Source: Citrobacter enshiensis (GTDB lineage: Bacteria > Pseudomonadota > Gammaproteobacteria > Enterobacterales > Enterobacteriaceae). From it: 64,000 bases of DNA. Positions 40,237 to 53,124 of the stretch are shown here, piece after piece. The notes under the pieces are model-generated. The model saw nothing but the letters and a program-made list of their open reading frames with translations, did no database searches and was not told where the DNA came from. The stretch covers positions 1,984,001 to 2,048,000 of the forward strand of contig NZ_CP119862.1 in NCBI RefSeq assembly GCF_029338175.1, read 5' to 3'. The position numbers and the translations under genes were made by a program. Numbering within the stretch: the stretch's first letter is position 1; each line of letters begins with the position of its first letter.

Positions 40237-41539
40237 TCAGGCCTCCACCTGCTCTGTCCCGCTTTCGCGGACATCATCTTCTTCTTCCAGTAACCCTTCG
40301 TCCTGCGCCAGCATGGCCGTGGCGATGCCGTTTCCTAACACGTTAATGGCGGAACGCCCCATATCGAGGAAGTGGTCGATACCCATCAGCAGCAGGATCC
40401 CGGCAACCGGAATATTAAAGCTCGGGATCGTGGCCGCCAGTACCACCAACGCGGAACGCGGTACGCCCGCGATCCCTTTCGATGCCAGCATCAGCGTCAG
40501 CATCAGCACGGTAATCTCGGCGAAAGAGAGATGAATATTGTAGGCTTGCGCGATAAACATCGAGGCAAACGAGCAGTACACCATCGAGCCGACCAGGTTG
40601 AAGGAGTAACCAATCGGCAGCACAAACGACACGATGTTGCGCGAACAGCCGAATTTGGTAAGTTGTTCGAGGGTCTTCGGGTAGGCCGCTTCCGAGCTAC
40701 TGGTCGTGAACGCCACCAGCACAGGGTCCTTCAGCATGCTGAGCAGGCGAAACACCTCTTTTTTCAGCACCAGGTATCCCACCGCTAACAACACCAGGCA
40801 GGTCATCAGGATAGCGGCGTAATAGCCGCCAATAAAGGAGGCGTAGTGAAGTAAAATGCCCAGCCCCTCATTGGCGATAACCGATGAAATAGCGGCAAAA
40901 ATCGCCAGCGGCGCGACGTACATGACGTACCCCGTGACCTTCAGCATAATGTGTGAAACCACGTCCAGCGCGGCAACCAGCGGGGCGTTGAATTTTTCAC
41001 CCAGTGACGCGCCGCCAATACCGAAAAACAGCGAGAACACGACGATTTGCAAAATTTCATTATCCGCCATCGCCCCTGCAATACTGGTTGGAATAGTATG
41101 AGACAAAAAGCCTTTTAAGCTCATGCCGCCCAACCGCAAGACCGGTATCCACCGATTCCGCAGGGATCGCCAGATTTAACCCGCCGCCCGGTTGCTCAAT
41201 CATCACGATAAAAAGCCCCACCAGAATGGACAGGACGGACGAACTGATAAACCAGATCATGGCTTTCCCCCCCACACGGCCAATGGTGGCGGTTTCTCCC
41301 AGACGCATAATCCCTACGGTCAGCGTGCTGAAAACCAGCGGCGCAATCACCATTTTTATCAGTCTGAGGAAGATATCGGTGAGGAGAGTAATGTTGTCAG
41401 ACCATGCGGCAATCGTTTCCTGGGTGGTGTATGAATGAATCGCCGCCCCCGACAGAATGCCAGCCAGCATGAAGATCACGATAAATAACGTGAGTTTGTT
41501 TGCGTTTGCCACTAAAAAGCTCCCAGCTCGATTTAACAT
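40237..41539 (-). CDS. Dicarboxylate/amino acid:cation symporter (DAACS family), one frameshift
   Basis: About 434 residues and eight membrane segments plus two hairpin loops. Family motifs are VAFTTSSSEAAYP (serine-rich hairpin 1) and FNLVGSMVYCSFASMFIAQA (transport core), with LMGIDHFLDMGRSAINVLGN near the end. Relatives DctA and GltP import C4-dicarboxylates, aspartate or glutamate with H+ or Na+. One extra G in GTTGGGCGGC near 41135 breaks the frame between DTGLAV and GGMSLKGFLSHTI. It is divergent from tar. Which substrate it takes cannot be read from sequence. Confidence 0.85.
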
Positions 41540-41678
41540 TTTGTTTTCAGTGATACATGTATTTTATTTATTTAGAGGCACTGAATTATTCATTACCTAA
41601 ATTGGAGTAAAGCCGAGGAGGGGATACAACTATTTTTTAGTCTTTATCCATTTTGTTGCGTTCTGCTGGGCGCAATTA

Positions 41679-41694
41679 TGTGATCTTGATCGCA
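41679..41694. promoter_or_regulatory. CRP-like site between the DAACS gene and tar
   Basis: TGTGATCTTGATCGCA matches TGTGA-N6-TCACA with one mismatch, 140 bases upstream of the DAACS start. Catabolite control of dicarboxylate uptake would be usual. Confidence 0.55.
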
Positions 41695-41852
41695 TAAAAA
41701 TGAACGCGACCGCCTGATACATCATTTTTCATTCCGCAACTAAATGTTAATTTTTTGATACTTATGGTGTTTTTATGTCAACGCATCATAAATATGACTC
41801 CGGTATGCCGACGCCGGAATCGCGGTAGTCGTTTTTTTCCTTTTCGCAAATG

Positions 41853-41879
41853 TAAAGTTCTGCCCCGGGGTGCCGATAA
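41853..41879 (+). promoter_or_regulatory. Sigma-28 (FliA) promoter of tar
   Basis: TAAAGTTC, 11 bases, then GCCGATAA: an essentially perfect FliA promoter, 31 bases before the tar ATG. It would make tar-cheRBYZ a class III flagellar operon, independent of the motA transcript. Confidence 0.92.
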
Positions 41880-41910
41880 CGGAGATAACTCGTTTTCAGG
41901 AAGGTGCCTT

Positions 41911-43572
41911 ATGTTTAACCGTATCCGCGTTGTCACAATGCTGATGATGGTGCTGGGGGTTTTCGCACTGCTACAGCTTGTTTCCGGTGGTCTGTTGTTT
42001 TCTTCATTGCAGCAGAATCAGCAAAGTTTTGTTATTTCTAACGATTTACGCCAGCAGCAGAGTGAACTTACCTCGACATGGGACCTGATGCTGCAGACGC
42101 GTATTAACCTGAGTCGCTCTGCCGCGCGCATGATGATGGATGCCAGCAACCAGCAGAGCAGCGCAAAAAGCGATCTGCTGAAGAATGCCAAAAACGTTCT
42201 GGCGCAGGCGGCGGAGCATTACAACACGTTCAAAAACATTACGCCTTTGCCTGAAATGGCGGAGGCCAGCGGCAATGTGGATGAGAAGTTCCTGCAATAC
42301 CATGCAGCGCTGGCAGAACTGATTCAGTTCCTGGAGCGCGGCAACATGGACGCGTACTTTGCCCAACCCACTCAGGGGATGCAAAACGCGCTGGGCGAGG
42401 CGCTGGGCAAATATGCCAGCGTCAGCGAGAAACTGTACCGCCAGGCGTTTGACGAAAGCGCCCGTGATTATCACTTTGCGCAATGGCAGCTTGCCATTCT
42501 TGCGGTGGTGCTGGTGCTGATTCTGGTGGTTGTCTGGTACGGCATTCGCCATACCTTACTGAACCCACTGGCAAAGGTGATTGGTCACATTCGCGAAATT
42601 GCCGGCGGCAATTTGACGAAGACATTAACCGTCGCTGGGCGTAATGAAATTGGCGAGCTGGCAGGCAGCGTTGATCACATGCAGCGTTCGTTAATTGATA
42701 CGGTGACCCAGGTTCGCGAAGGCTCTGACGCCATTTATTCCGGCACCAGCGAAATCGCCACCGGCAACACCGATCTCTCTTCACGCACCGAGCAACAGGC
42801 GTCGGCACTCGAAGAGACCGCCGCCAGCATGGAGCAGCTTACCGCAACGGTGAAACAGAACGCCGACAACGCGCGTCAGGCGTCGCAGCTCGCGCAAAGC
42901 GCCTCTGATACGGCGCAGCACGGCGGAAAAGTGGTCGACGGCGTGGTGAAAACGATGCACGAGATTGCCGACAGCTCCAAGAAAATTGCCGACATCATTA
43001 GCGTTATTGACGGTATTGCCTTTCAGACCAACATCCTGGCGCTGAACGCCGCCGTGGAAGCAGCTCGTGCCGGAGAGCAGGGGCGTGGGTTCGCGGTGGT
43101 CGCTGGCGAAGTGCGCAATTTGGCCAGCCGAAGCGCACAAGCGGCGAAAGAGATTAAAGCGCTGATTGAAGATTCCGTGTCGCGGGTTGATACCGGCTCC
43201 GTGCTGGTGGAAAGTGCGGGTGAAACGATGAACGACATCGTCAATGCCGTCACGCGCGTCACCGACATCATGGGGGAAATTGCCTCCGCGTCTGACGAAC
43301 AGAGCCGCGGTATCGATCAGGTGGCGCTGGCGGTGTCTGAAATGGATCGCGTCACGCAGCAAAACGCCTCGCTGGTACAGGAGTCTGCGGCGGCCGCGGC
43401 GGCGCTCGAAGAGCAGGCCAGTCGTTTAAATATGGCCGTCTCGGCATTCCGGCTGGCGTCACGCCCCCCTGCAACAAAACCGCGTGATGCGCATCGCTCA
43501 GGCAATACGCCTCACGCCGCACAATCCCGTCCACCGACAACGGAGCCGGACACCCATTGGGAAACATTCTGA
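41911..43572 (+). CDS. tar: Methyl-accepting chemotaxis protein Tar (aspartate receptor)
   Basis: Transmembrane receptor, intact, about 553 residues. The N-terminus [20 protein letters not shown] is the first membrane helix. The ligand domain has [20 protein letters not shown], with the three arginines at the positions that bind aspartate in E. coli Tar (64, 69, 73), and [13 protein letters not shown] with the Thr of the site. HAMP, methylation helices ([20 protein letters not shown]) and the hairpin tip [19 protein letters not shown] follow. The C-terminal HWETF pentapeptide tethers CheR and CheB. A longer frame to 41755 covers the promoter, so ATG 41911 is the start. Confidence 0.95.
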   Translation: MFNRIRVVTMLMMVLGVFALLQLVSGGLLFSSLQQNQQSFVISNDLRQQQSELTSTWDLMLQTRINLSRSAARMMMDASNQQSSAKSDLLKNAKNVLAQAAEHYNTFKNITPLPEMAEASGNVDEKFLQYHAALAELIQFLERGNMDAYFAQPTQGMQNALGEALGKYASVSEKLYRQAFDESARDYHFAQWQLAILAVVLVLILVVVWYGIRHTLLNPLAKVIGHIREIAGGNLTKTLTVAGRNEIGELAGSVDHMQRSLIDTVTQVREGSDAIYSGTSEIATGNTDLSSRTEQQASALEETAASMEQLTATVKQNADNARQASQLAQSASDTAQHGGKVVDGVVKTMHEIADSSKKIADIISVIDGIAFQTNILALNAAVEAARAGEQGRGFAVVAGEVRNLASRSAQAAKEIKALIEDSVSRVDTGSVLVESAGETMNDIVNAVTRVTDIMGEIASASDEQSRGIDQVALAVSEMDRVTQQNASLVQESAAAAAALEEQASRLNMAVSAFRLASRPPATKPRDAHRSGNTPHAAQSRPPTTEPDTHWETF

Positions 43573-43669
43573 TGGTCGTTTAAACCTGAAGTGCACGTCG
43601 TACCACTATAAGCACCGGCACCGTGATAAGCGGTGTCGGTTGCATCCTGAATGTGATTGAGAAGGCGCT

Positions 43670-44535
43670 ATGACATCATCTCTGCCCACTGGGCAAACGT
43701 CATTATTGTTACAGATGACACAGCGCCTCGCGCTGTCTGACGCGCATTTTCGTCGGATATGTCAATTAATCTACCAGCGCGCGGGTATCGTGCTGGCGGA
43801 CCACAAGCGGGATATGGTCTATAACCGCCTGGTCCGCCGCTTACGTACGCTGGGACTGGACGACTTTGGTCGCTATCTCAGCACGCTGGAGGCCAACCAA
43901 AACAGCGCCGAGTGGCAGGCGTTCATTAACGCACTGACCACCAATCTGACCGCTTTCTTTCGTGAAGGTCATCATTTTCCCGTGTTGGCGGAACATGCGC
44001 GTCGGCGTAACGGCGAATACCGGTATGGAGCGCGGCGGCCCTCCACCGGAGAGGAGCCTTACAGTATCGCCATCACCCTGGCAGACACGCTTGGCACCGA
44101 GTGCCAGGACGCTGGAAAGTGTTTGCCAGTGATATCGACACCGAAGTGCTGGAAAAGGCGAGAAGCGGGATTTATCGCCTCGATGAACTCAAAACGCTAT
44201 CGCCACAGCAGTTGCAGCGTTACTTCATGCGGGGAACGGGCCCCCACGAAGGACTGGTGCGCGTACGTCAGGAACTGGCTAATTACGTCGAGTTTTCCAG
44301 CGTCAATTTACTGGATAAACAGTACAAACGTGCCGGGAACCGTTTGACGCCATATTTGCCGTAACGTGATGATCTATTTTGATAAAACGACGCAGCAGGA
44401 CATTTTGCGCCGTTTTGTTCCACTCCTTAAACCTGATGGACTGCTGTTTGCCGGTCACTCAGAAAACTTTAGCCACCTCGTGCGCGATTTTAGCCTGCGC
44501 GGACAGACGGTGTATGCGCTAAGTAAGGATAAAGC

Positions 44536-44539
<4 letters not shown>
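43670..44539 (+). CDS. cheR: Chemotaxis methyltransferase CheR, several frameshifts
   Basis: Methylates receptor glutamates using S-adenosylmethionine. [20 protein letters not shown] and [20 protein letters not shown] are as in E. coli. Breaks occur near 44020-44042 (a lost G and an extra C around the cofactor site), 44098-44112, 44325-44360 (two extra A, one lost T); [20 protein letters not shown] and [20 protein letters not shown] are recovered. Ends at 44539, overlapping cheB by four bases. This is one of the few genes with clear deletions as well as insertions. Confidence 0.92.
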
Positions 44540-46001
<1,462 letters not shown>

Positions 46002-46011
46002 GGGTGTGACG

Positions 46012-46659
46012 ATGATGCAACCATCAATCAAACCTGCGGATGATCACTCGGCAGGGGATATCATCGCGCGCATCGGCAGTCTGACCCGAATGTTGCGCGA
46101 CAGCCTGCGGGAACTGGGGCTGGATCAGGCTTATGCCGAAGCCGGCAGAAGCGATTCCGGACTCAGCCGCGATCGTCTGGATTATGTCGTGCAGATGACG
46201 GCGCAGGAGGCAGAACGCGCGCTGAACAGCGTTGAAGCGTCTCAGCCGCACCAGGATGAAATGGAGAAAGGGGCGAAAGCGCTATCCCAGCGTTGGGATG
46301 CGTGGTTTGAAAACCCGATCGAACTTTCTGACGCCCGTGAACTGGTCACCGATACGCGGAAATACCTTGGCGATGTGCCGGGGCATACCAGTTTTACCAA
46401 TGCGCAGCTGCTCGACATCATGATGGCGCAGGATTTCCAGGATCTTACCGGTCAGGTGATCAAGCGCATGATGGATGTGATTCAGGAGATCGAGCGTCAA
46501 CTGCTGATGGTCTTGCTGGAAAACATTCCCGAGCAGGGCGCGCGTCCGAAACGCGAAAATGAAAGCCTGCTGAATGGCCCGCAGGTCGACACCTCGAAGG
46601 CAGGCGTTGTCGCCAGCCAGGACCAGGTGGATGATTTGCTCGACAGTCTTGGTTTCTGA
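46012..46659 (+). CDS. cheZ: CheY-phosphatase CheZ
   Basis: Speeds CheY dephosphorylation. The frame is open for about 215 residues. [20 protein letters not shown] contains the catalytic Gln147 and Asp143 region, and the C-terminal [13 protein letters not shown] helix binds CheY. Residues about 43-56 ([17 protein letters not shown]) do not match; removing one C and a GC pair restores [16 protein letters not shown] as in E. coli. The segment is therefore a compensated triple insertion. Confidence 0.93.
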   Translation: MMQPSIKPADDHSAGDIIARIGSLTRMLRDSLRELGLDQAYAEAGRSDSGLSRDRLDYVVQMTAQEAERALNSVEASQPHQDEMEKGAKALSQRWDAWFENPIELSDARELVTDTRKYLGDVPGHTSFTNAQLLDIMMAQDFQDLTGQVIKRMMDVIQEIERQLLMVLLENIPEQGARPKRENESLLNGPQVDTSKAGVVASQDQVDDLLDSLGF

Positions 46660-46670
46660 TCCCCTCCCCA

Positions 46671-46730
46671 GGATGCGCTTCGCTTGTCTGACCTGCTGCT
46701 GTTCAGGTCGGATAGGCGACGCCGCCATCC
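46671..46730. repeat. REP/BIME-like palindrome after cheZ
   Basis: Two arms, GGATGCGCTTCGCTTGTCTGACC and GGTCGGATAGGCGACGCCGCCATCC, separated by a short linker, resemble enteric REP sequences in opposite orientation. It marks the end of the che operon and the left boundary of the inserted region. Confidence 0.6.
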
Positions 46731-46926
46731 CACAATACTGCCCTATTTCCTGAAATGACGCTAATGTCACAACGGCTTACGCCTGAGTGACAGTAAGGTA
46801 TATAGACTTGTCATCACTATTGCGGTTAAATGGTAACCAGCATAACGCAGGACAATATCTGAAGTATGAAACCTTGTTTTTATTAATAGCGGGTAAGACT
46901 GATTTTAATAAAGAATAGGAGGGCAT

Positions 46927-47783
46927 ATGCGAATTTTACGGGACAGTGATTTCTTTCTCTCTGAACAGCATGCATTATGTCTTTTCTCCATGAATCATCA
47001 ATTAATGGAGGATGTGCATGGGCATGACTTTGATGAAATTGTCATTGTCCGTAACGGCAGCGGATTTCATATTATTAATGATGCGGTGAGATTTATTTGC
47101 CAGGGGGATTTCTTCCTCGTGACAACCAATGACACACACAGTTATATTTCCACCAATAATCTTTCAGTTATTAATGTATTAGTACGCAAGGTGCGTAACT
47201 TTCATTTTTTACAATCTATCGATACGCTGGCTGGGCTTATGTTAAGGAAAACCTCCAGCGCAGAATGAGATGACATTATCACCTGCGGTTATTGGCGAAG
47301 GGTGGGAGAAGCTGGAGTCAGGAGATCATTTCACACAATGAAAGTGATTATGACGACCTTTACTTTGCGATGCTCGAAGCTTCATTTCTCAATATTATTA
47401 ATGCGCTGTGCCACTGCGGCCGCCAGCCAGAGCCCCAGACCGTCGAGGAGCGAGGACGGTCTAATCTTATTAAGACGCTAAAGACCTGCGGCCTGCGACA
47501 TCTCGACTGGAATGCACTGAGCGAGGATAACGGTATTGCCAGTCGGACCTTGTTCCGCTTTATTAAACGCATAACAGGCTATACGCCGGTCAGGTTTCAG
47601 ATGTTATATCGAATATTAAAAGCGCATGAAATGCTGCGTACGACAGATAACAGTATCAGTGAAATTTCGGTACGTTGTGGCTTTACCAATGCCATTCGTT
47701 TTACGGAATCTTATAAGCGTTATTTTAATTATTCACCATCACATGAACGCAAGTTGCAATCGCGAATTCTAACGGTCATCTGA
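46927..47783 (+). CDS. AraC-family regulator (RhaS/RhaR-like), several frameshifts
   Basis: An N-terminal cupin-like sensor (HDFDEIVIVRNGSGFHIIND, RFICQGDFFLVTTNDTHSYI) and a C-terminal double helix-turn-helix (DNGIASRTLFRFIKRITGYT, SISEISVRCGFTNAIRFTES) form the RhaR/RhaS layout. Breaks lie near 47240, 47270 and 47322; the repaired linker reads MTLSPAVIGEGWEKLESEII. AGGAGGGC precedes ATG 46927. It is the first gene of the sugar module and probably activates it with rhamnose or a rhamnoside as inducer; the inducer is inferred from the neighbouring rhamnosidase. Confidence 0.8.
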
Positions 47784-47887
47784 TTTCTGGTTAATAACAT
47801 TATTCAAATAGGGATTTTTGTATCACAGTCAGGGTAAATGAGCGAGTGTATACCTCTCTTTACTTTCTATGAATTTAAGGACCCGAT

Positions 47888-49188
47888 ATGTCAAAAAATA
47901 AAACACCTAACCCTTGGTATATTGGGGTGGTGTCAGGAATGGCATCGTATATTGACTCCGCGGCAATTGTTTCTAACGGAACGGCACTGGTTATTTATCA
48001 AAAAACAATTGGCATCACGGCTCTGGAGATTGGCATTTTATCCGGTTTATTAACCCTGAGTATTGCCGCCGGGGCATTTTGCGGCGGCCGTCTTGGTGAC
48101 CGCATCGGGCGACGCAATGTATTTATCACCACTATGGCGATGATCTTACTGGGATCGCTGGCACTCGCTTTCGGCCTCAGTTTTCCGTTTCTGGTACTGG
48201 GCACGCTGTTCATTGGTTTGGCGACCGGCGCGGATTTACCGGTTTCGCGTGGCGACGATTTCTGAAGCCGCTGATGACCAGAATCGTGGCAAAATTATCG
48301 GTCTCTCCAATTTGCTCTGGTTGGTGGGGATTGGCGCGACCATGGGCGTTTCCGCCCTCGTGGGGGACTGGGGCAAGATTGGCGCGCAAATCATGTATAT
48401 GCATGTTGGTCTGGTGGCGCTGGTGCTGATGAGCCTACGTTGGTCTATCCCGGAATCTCCGCTGTGGCTGGTGGCGTGTGATGAACTGCGCCGGGGCGTG
48501 GCGACGGTGCGGGCGCAAAAAAATGGCTGGCGCGACCTGCTCGAGCGCAAGTACCTGTGGCCGTTTCTCTCACTGTGCGCCTTTTACACCTTCACTAATC
48601 TCGCGGCCAACACCGGCGGGCAGTTCTGGTACCTACCGTTGCCCGTCAACGTGGTCGGGATTTCGGTCAGCACCAACTCGCTGTGGGGCTTGCTGATTTT
48701 GCCGGTCAGCGTGGGGTCAGGGCTTATTTTTATGCGCATTGTCGACACCGCTAAGCGCATTCCGTTTTTTGTCTTCGGGGCGGTGATGATGTCCGTCGGT
48801 TACTTCGCGCCGGTGGTCCTGAACTTCTCTCCGCTCTCCTGGTTCTGTTGTCTGCTGTTTACCAATATCGGGACCGGCTTTGCTTTTGAAGGGATCATGA
48901 AAGTGTGGGCGCAGGAGTCGTTTCCTACCATGTTGCGCGCCACCGCGCAGGGCGTCATCGTCGGGGTGGCCCGGCTGACCTGCGGGCTGTTGGCTCTCGT
49001 GACGCCAGTGCTGCTCAGTGCAGGGCCGATGGTGCTCTACTGCCTGCTGACGACGATTGTGGTCGTCGGGATGGTGATTGGCTGGCTCTGTTTCCACGGC
49101 AAACAGCGCAACGAGTTTAATGACGAAGCGGAGATTGTCTCCCATCAGCCAGCCCGCGATGCACGGTGTGGTGAATACGCACGGTTAA
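47888..49188 (+). CDS. MFS sugar transporter, frameshifted
   Basis: About 432 residues after repair. GGRLGDRIGRRNVFITTMAM is the MFS loop 2-3 motif, WSIPESPLWLVA is the family's central signature (PESPRWL-like), and FPTMLRATAQGVIVGVARLT the second-half loop. A break near 48237-48250 splits it. A second extra base (GCACGGTG near 49164) removes the true stop and runs the frame into the rhamnosidase gene; corrected, it ends VVNTHG at 49188. It probably imports the rhamnoside that the next gene cleaves. Confidence 0.8.
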
Positions 49189-49205
49189 TCATTGAGGGAA
49201 TAACG

Positions 49206-51865
49206 ATGTTAGCGGTAGAAAGAATCACATTAGATTATGAGTCAACCTTGTCCGGCTGCGAAACGTTGCCGGTGCTGGGCTGGATTATCGCAAGCGCACA
49301 GCGCAACGTCGAACAGACGCAGTGGCGCGTGCAGATTGCGCAGTGCGCTGACTTCGCCACGCTGTGTTACGACAGTGGCGAGGTGCAAAGCGAGGAGTCG
49401 AACAATACTCGTGCTCCCCGCGATGCCGCTGATGTCCTCGGCATTTTACTTCGTGCGGGTGAAAATCCGCGACAACCAGGGGGAGCGGAGCGACTGGAGT
49501 CCGGTGGCGCGCTTTCTTACCGGCTTGCCCGCCGCGCAGTGGCAGGCTGCCTTTATCTCGGCGGAAACGCCTGCCGACAAAGACAAATCAAAAGGAACCT
49601 TGCTGCGTCGTGTGTTTTCCCTGCCACCTGCGCAGGCGATTGTCTCTGCGGTTATCCATACCAGCGCGCTGGGACTTTATCAGCTCTATCTCAACGGCCA
49701 GCGGGTGGGCCAGGATGAACTGGCACCGGGCTGGACCAGCTATCATCACCACCTGTGCTATCAGACCTACGATGTCACGGCGCTGGTGAAATCCGGCGCT
49801 AACGCGTTGGGCGCGATGGTTGGGGCAGGCTGGTATAAAGGCGACATGAGCTTTAACCGCTATCGCAACTATTACGGCGATCAAACCGCGTATATCGGCC
49901 AACTGGTGGTGCGCTACTGCGATGGACAGGAAGTGATTATCGCCACCGATGCGCAGTGGCAGGCGTCGGATGCGCCGGTACTCTTTTCTGAGTTCTATGA
50001 TGGCGAAATCTACGACGCCCGCCAGGAACAGCCGGGCTGGGATCGGGAGGGGTTTGACGCCAGCCAGTGGCATGCCGTAAGTGTTGTGGCGGCGGACAAA
50101 TCCGTACTCACGCCGCAAACCACCTGCGCGGTGAAGGCCATTGAGCGCCTGGCGCCGCTTGCTATTTTCACTACTCCTCAGGGCGACACGGTGCTGGATT
50201 TTGGTCAAAATATGAGTGGCTGGGTCGATTTCACCGTCTGTGGCGAGCGCGGGCAGAAAGTGGTTCTTCGCCATTTCGAGGTGTTAGACGCGGCAGGGAA
50301 TGTTTATCTCGATAACCTGCGAACGGCGAAGCAGTGCGTGGAATACACCCTGCGCGGCGGCGAGCCGGAACAGTATCATCCGCATTTTACCTTTCAGGGA
50401 TTTCGCTACGTGTGCGTCGATGCGTGGCCGGGAACGCCGACGTTGGCTGATTTCAGCGCTCTGGTACTCCACTCGGCGATGGCCCCGACCGGGTCGCTGG
50501 AGACCTCGCGGGAGGATCTTAACCAACTGCATCACAATATCCTTTGGGGGCTGAAAGGAAACTTTGTCGATGTCCCGACCGATTGCCCGCAGCGCGACGA
50601 GCGTCTGGGGTGGACGGGCGATGCGCAGATTTTCTGTCGCACCGCCAGCTACCTGATGCAGACGCGTAATTTTTTCGCCAAATGGCTGCTCGACCTTAAA
50701 TACGATCAAAACGCAGGAGGGCGGGGTGCCGCACGTGGTGCCCGATATCCTGACTGGAAAATGCGATAACGACCGCTTTCTGTCGCACGGGCGGACTCAC
50801 TCCGCCGCCGCGTGGGCTGATGCGGCGGTGATTAACCCGTGGACGCTTTACCTGATGTATGGCGATAAAGCGATTCTACGCCAGCAGTACGACAGCATGA
50901 AATCCTGGGTCGATTTTATGCGCGCGCATGCGGTTGACCATATGTGGAGCTACCGTTTGCAGTTTGGCGACTGGGTGGCGCTGGATGCTAAAGAGGGGAG
51001 CTATTTTGGCGCGACGCCGAATGAACTGACCTGCATGGCCTACTATGCGTACTCCACCCGACTCTTCGCCCGTGCGGCGCAGGTTTTGGGCAATGATACT
51101 GACTACGCGGAATATACCGCGTTGCATGCAGCGATTGTCGAACGCTTTCAGCAGGAGTTTTTCACCCCGACCGGGCGTCTGGCGGTCCGCACGCAGACGG
51201 CGCATATTCTTGCGCTCTATTTTGACCTGGTTCCGGAAGCGTTCCGTCAACGGACGGTGCAGACGCTGCTGCAACTGCTGGAGGAAAACGACGGGCACCT
51301 GGTGACGGGGTTTGTCGGCACACCGTATTTCTGCCACGCTCTGAGCGAAAATGGCCAGCCGCAGGCGGCCTGGCAACTGCTGCTGAAAGAGGATTTCCCT
51401 TCCTGGCTCTATCAGGTTCACGCTGGAGCAACCACCATCTGGGAGCACTGGGACGGGATTAAGCCTGATGGCTCAATGTGGAGTCCGGCGATGAACTCTT
51501 TCAACCATTACGCCTATGGTGCCATTGGTGAGTGGCTGTACCGCGCGGCAGCGGGGATTAACCCGGATGAACGCGCGCCGGGCTTTAAGCGTATTCACTT
51601 GCGACCTTTGCCGGGCGGCGATTTGCGCTGGCTGAAAGCCTCTTATCAGTCTAACTATGGCGAGATTGGTGTTCACTGGCAGCGTGACGGCGATAAAACC
51701 CTCACCCTGTCCGTCATCATCCCGCCGAACACGCAAGCTGATGTGGTACTGGATGGGGCGCGGGATATCCTGCATGACGATGGCGTCCCCCTGACATCCT
51801 GCCCTGGTGGTTTGCGTGCAACGCTGGGCTCTGGGCGTTACACCTTTACTTATCTGCCTGCATAA
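49206..51865 (+). CDS. GH78 alpha-L-rhamnosidase, frameshifted
   Basis: A glycosidase of about 885 residues that removes terminal L-rhamnose from glycosides or pectin fragments. The order is an N-terminal Bac_rhamnosid_N domain (HTSALGLYQLYLNGQRVGQD), a concanavalin-like domain (DFGQNMSGWVDF), and the catalytic (alpha/alpha)6 barrel with DCPQRDERLGWTGDAQ (general acid and binding residues) and ATTIWEHWDGI (catalytic Glu base). Breaks lie near 49418-49445 and at 50718-50722 (extra G in GGAGGGCGGGG). No signal peptide is visible, so it acts in the cytoplasm. ATG 49206 follows GAGGGAA. Confidence 0.9.
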
Positions 51866-51870
51866 ATTCT

Positions 51871-51911
51871 GCGGCGTATGCAGGGTATTTCCTGCGTGTT
51901 ACGCCGCTTTT
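51871..51911 (+). terminator. Terminator of the rhamnosidase module
   Basis: Nested stem GCGGCGTA/TACGCCGC with an inner GCAGG/CCTGC and four T residues, six bases after the GH78 stop. Confidence 0.8.
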
Positions 51912-51948
51912 CCCTCAATTCTGATTCTGTTGCCGGGCGGCTTCTCTC

Positions 51949-53124
51949 CTAGCGAAGTTCCATTTTCACGGTTACGTTGCCCCCAAATTTACCCGGTTCC
52001 GGTTTTTTCGGGGTGGTGCTGACCGGGGCGGCTTTCATGGCGATGCTGCCGTTTCCCCTGCTCATCCATTGTTACCGGTAAGTCCAGTGAACCGTCCAGC
52101 GCGATGTTACCGTTGTTTTTATCAAACATGCGCACAACCAACGTCATCCCGGCCCTCCATTTTGGCAATCAGACTGTTACTGCCCTGGGCAACTCCCTGA
52201 TCGGCGCTGAGTGTCAGTTTAATTTTCCCCGTGTTAGCGGCCGCCGGATCGTCACAATGATAAGAGATATCAACGTCTCTGAGCGTATAGCTTGCCGGGG
52301 GGACACCCTGTTCAACGAACTGTGAGGTCACAATATTGCCGAGTTCAACCTCAATGGTGCTGCCTGCGTTAATCGTACAGCTAAGCGGGGCGCTGAGTTT
52401 TCCCGCCAGCCGGAAATCGGAAACATGCTGCGTGTCGGTGACGGCACAATAGTTCCCGGTAGAAAGGCAGGAATAGTGTTGTGCGATAACGGTCAGTGGG
52501 ATGATTTCTTCGCCTAAAATAGCTTGCTTAACGTAGAGCGTGATTATAACAACGTTCCACTTAAACTCCCGCTTAATGCTGCTTCCATTGGAAGGGCGTG
52601 TTGCATCACTGCAAACATCGCTGGTTGCCTCTGTCGGTTTTATCGATTCACCGGTCTTATTCATGTTTGCGAAGGGGGTGGGGTAGATATCAATTTTGAT
52701 TGGCGTAATGCCATTGCCATCGGGTGAGTTTATGGCATCGCTGTAGGCGGTGACATCGATATCTAAATGATCGGTCAGGTAGCCATAGTTGGTTGTACCC
52801 GCAGGCAATGGGCTTCCGGCGGCGGTGGTTTCATAGACGATACCGGATGGGTTCATCCCCTTCGGGCAGGCACAGTTGGCGACCACCGATGGCCCTACGG
52901 CGACAAAATGGTAATCCGGATTGCTGATAATTTGTCCATCTTTATTACTTTCAGAGGAGAGTTCCGTATTGATGGTGGTGGTGTATTCCACCGGCGGCGG
53001 AAAACAATTGGTGAATATGACGGTGGCCGCCTGAGTAACGAGCGGTGAGGGCTAAAAACACCAGTGAGAGGGCGGATTTAAGCCCGATTCTGTAGAGTAC
53101 GCTGGCGAGGTGTTTATTCTGCAT
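51949..53124 (-). CDS. Fimbrial tip adhesin-type subunit, frameshifted
   Basis: About 390 residues. The signal-like start MQNKHLASVLYRIGLKSALS leads into a non-conserved N-terminal part (FTNCFPPPVEYTTTINTELS, NPDYHFVAVGPSVVANCACP) and a C-terminal pilin domain (SAPLSCTINAGSTIEVELGN, ISYHCDD), as in two-domain adhesins. Breaks are near 53033 (extra G), 52147 (extra T) and 52055 (extra G); the repaired C-terminus ends FGGNVTVKMELR at 51949. The paired cysteines and terminal beta strand suit donor-strand exchange. Receptor unknown. Confidence 0.75.

Noticed and set aside
39513-40346. Several frames of 85-147 codons in the hairpin region after cheW
   Set aside because: They overlap each other on both strands, have no ribosome sites, are rich in Arg and Pro from GC-rich repeats, and run through many stem-loops.
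48213-49718. A frame joining the MFS transporter to the rhamnosidase N-terminus
   Set aside because: One extra G near 49164 hides the transporter stop at 49188; a ribosome site and ATG follow for the rhamnosidase, so this is not a natural fusion.
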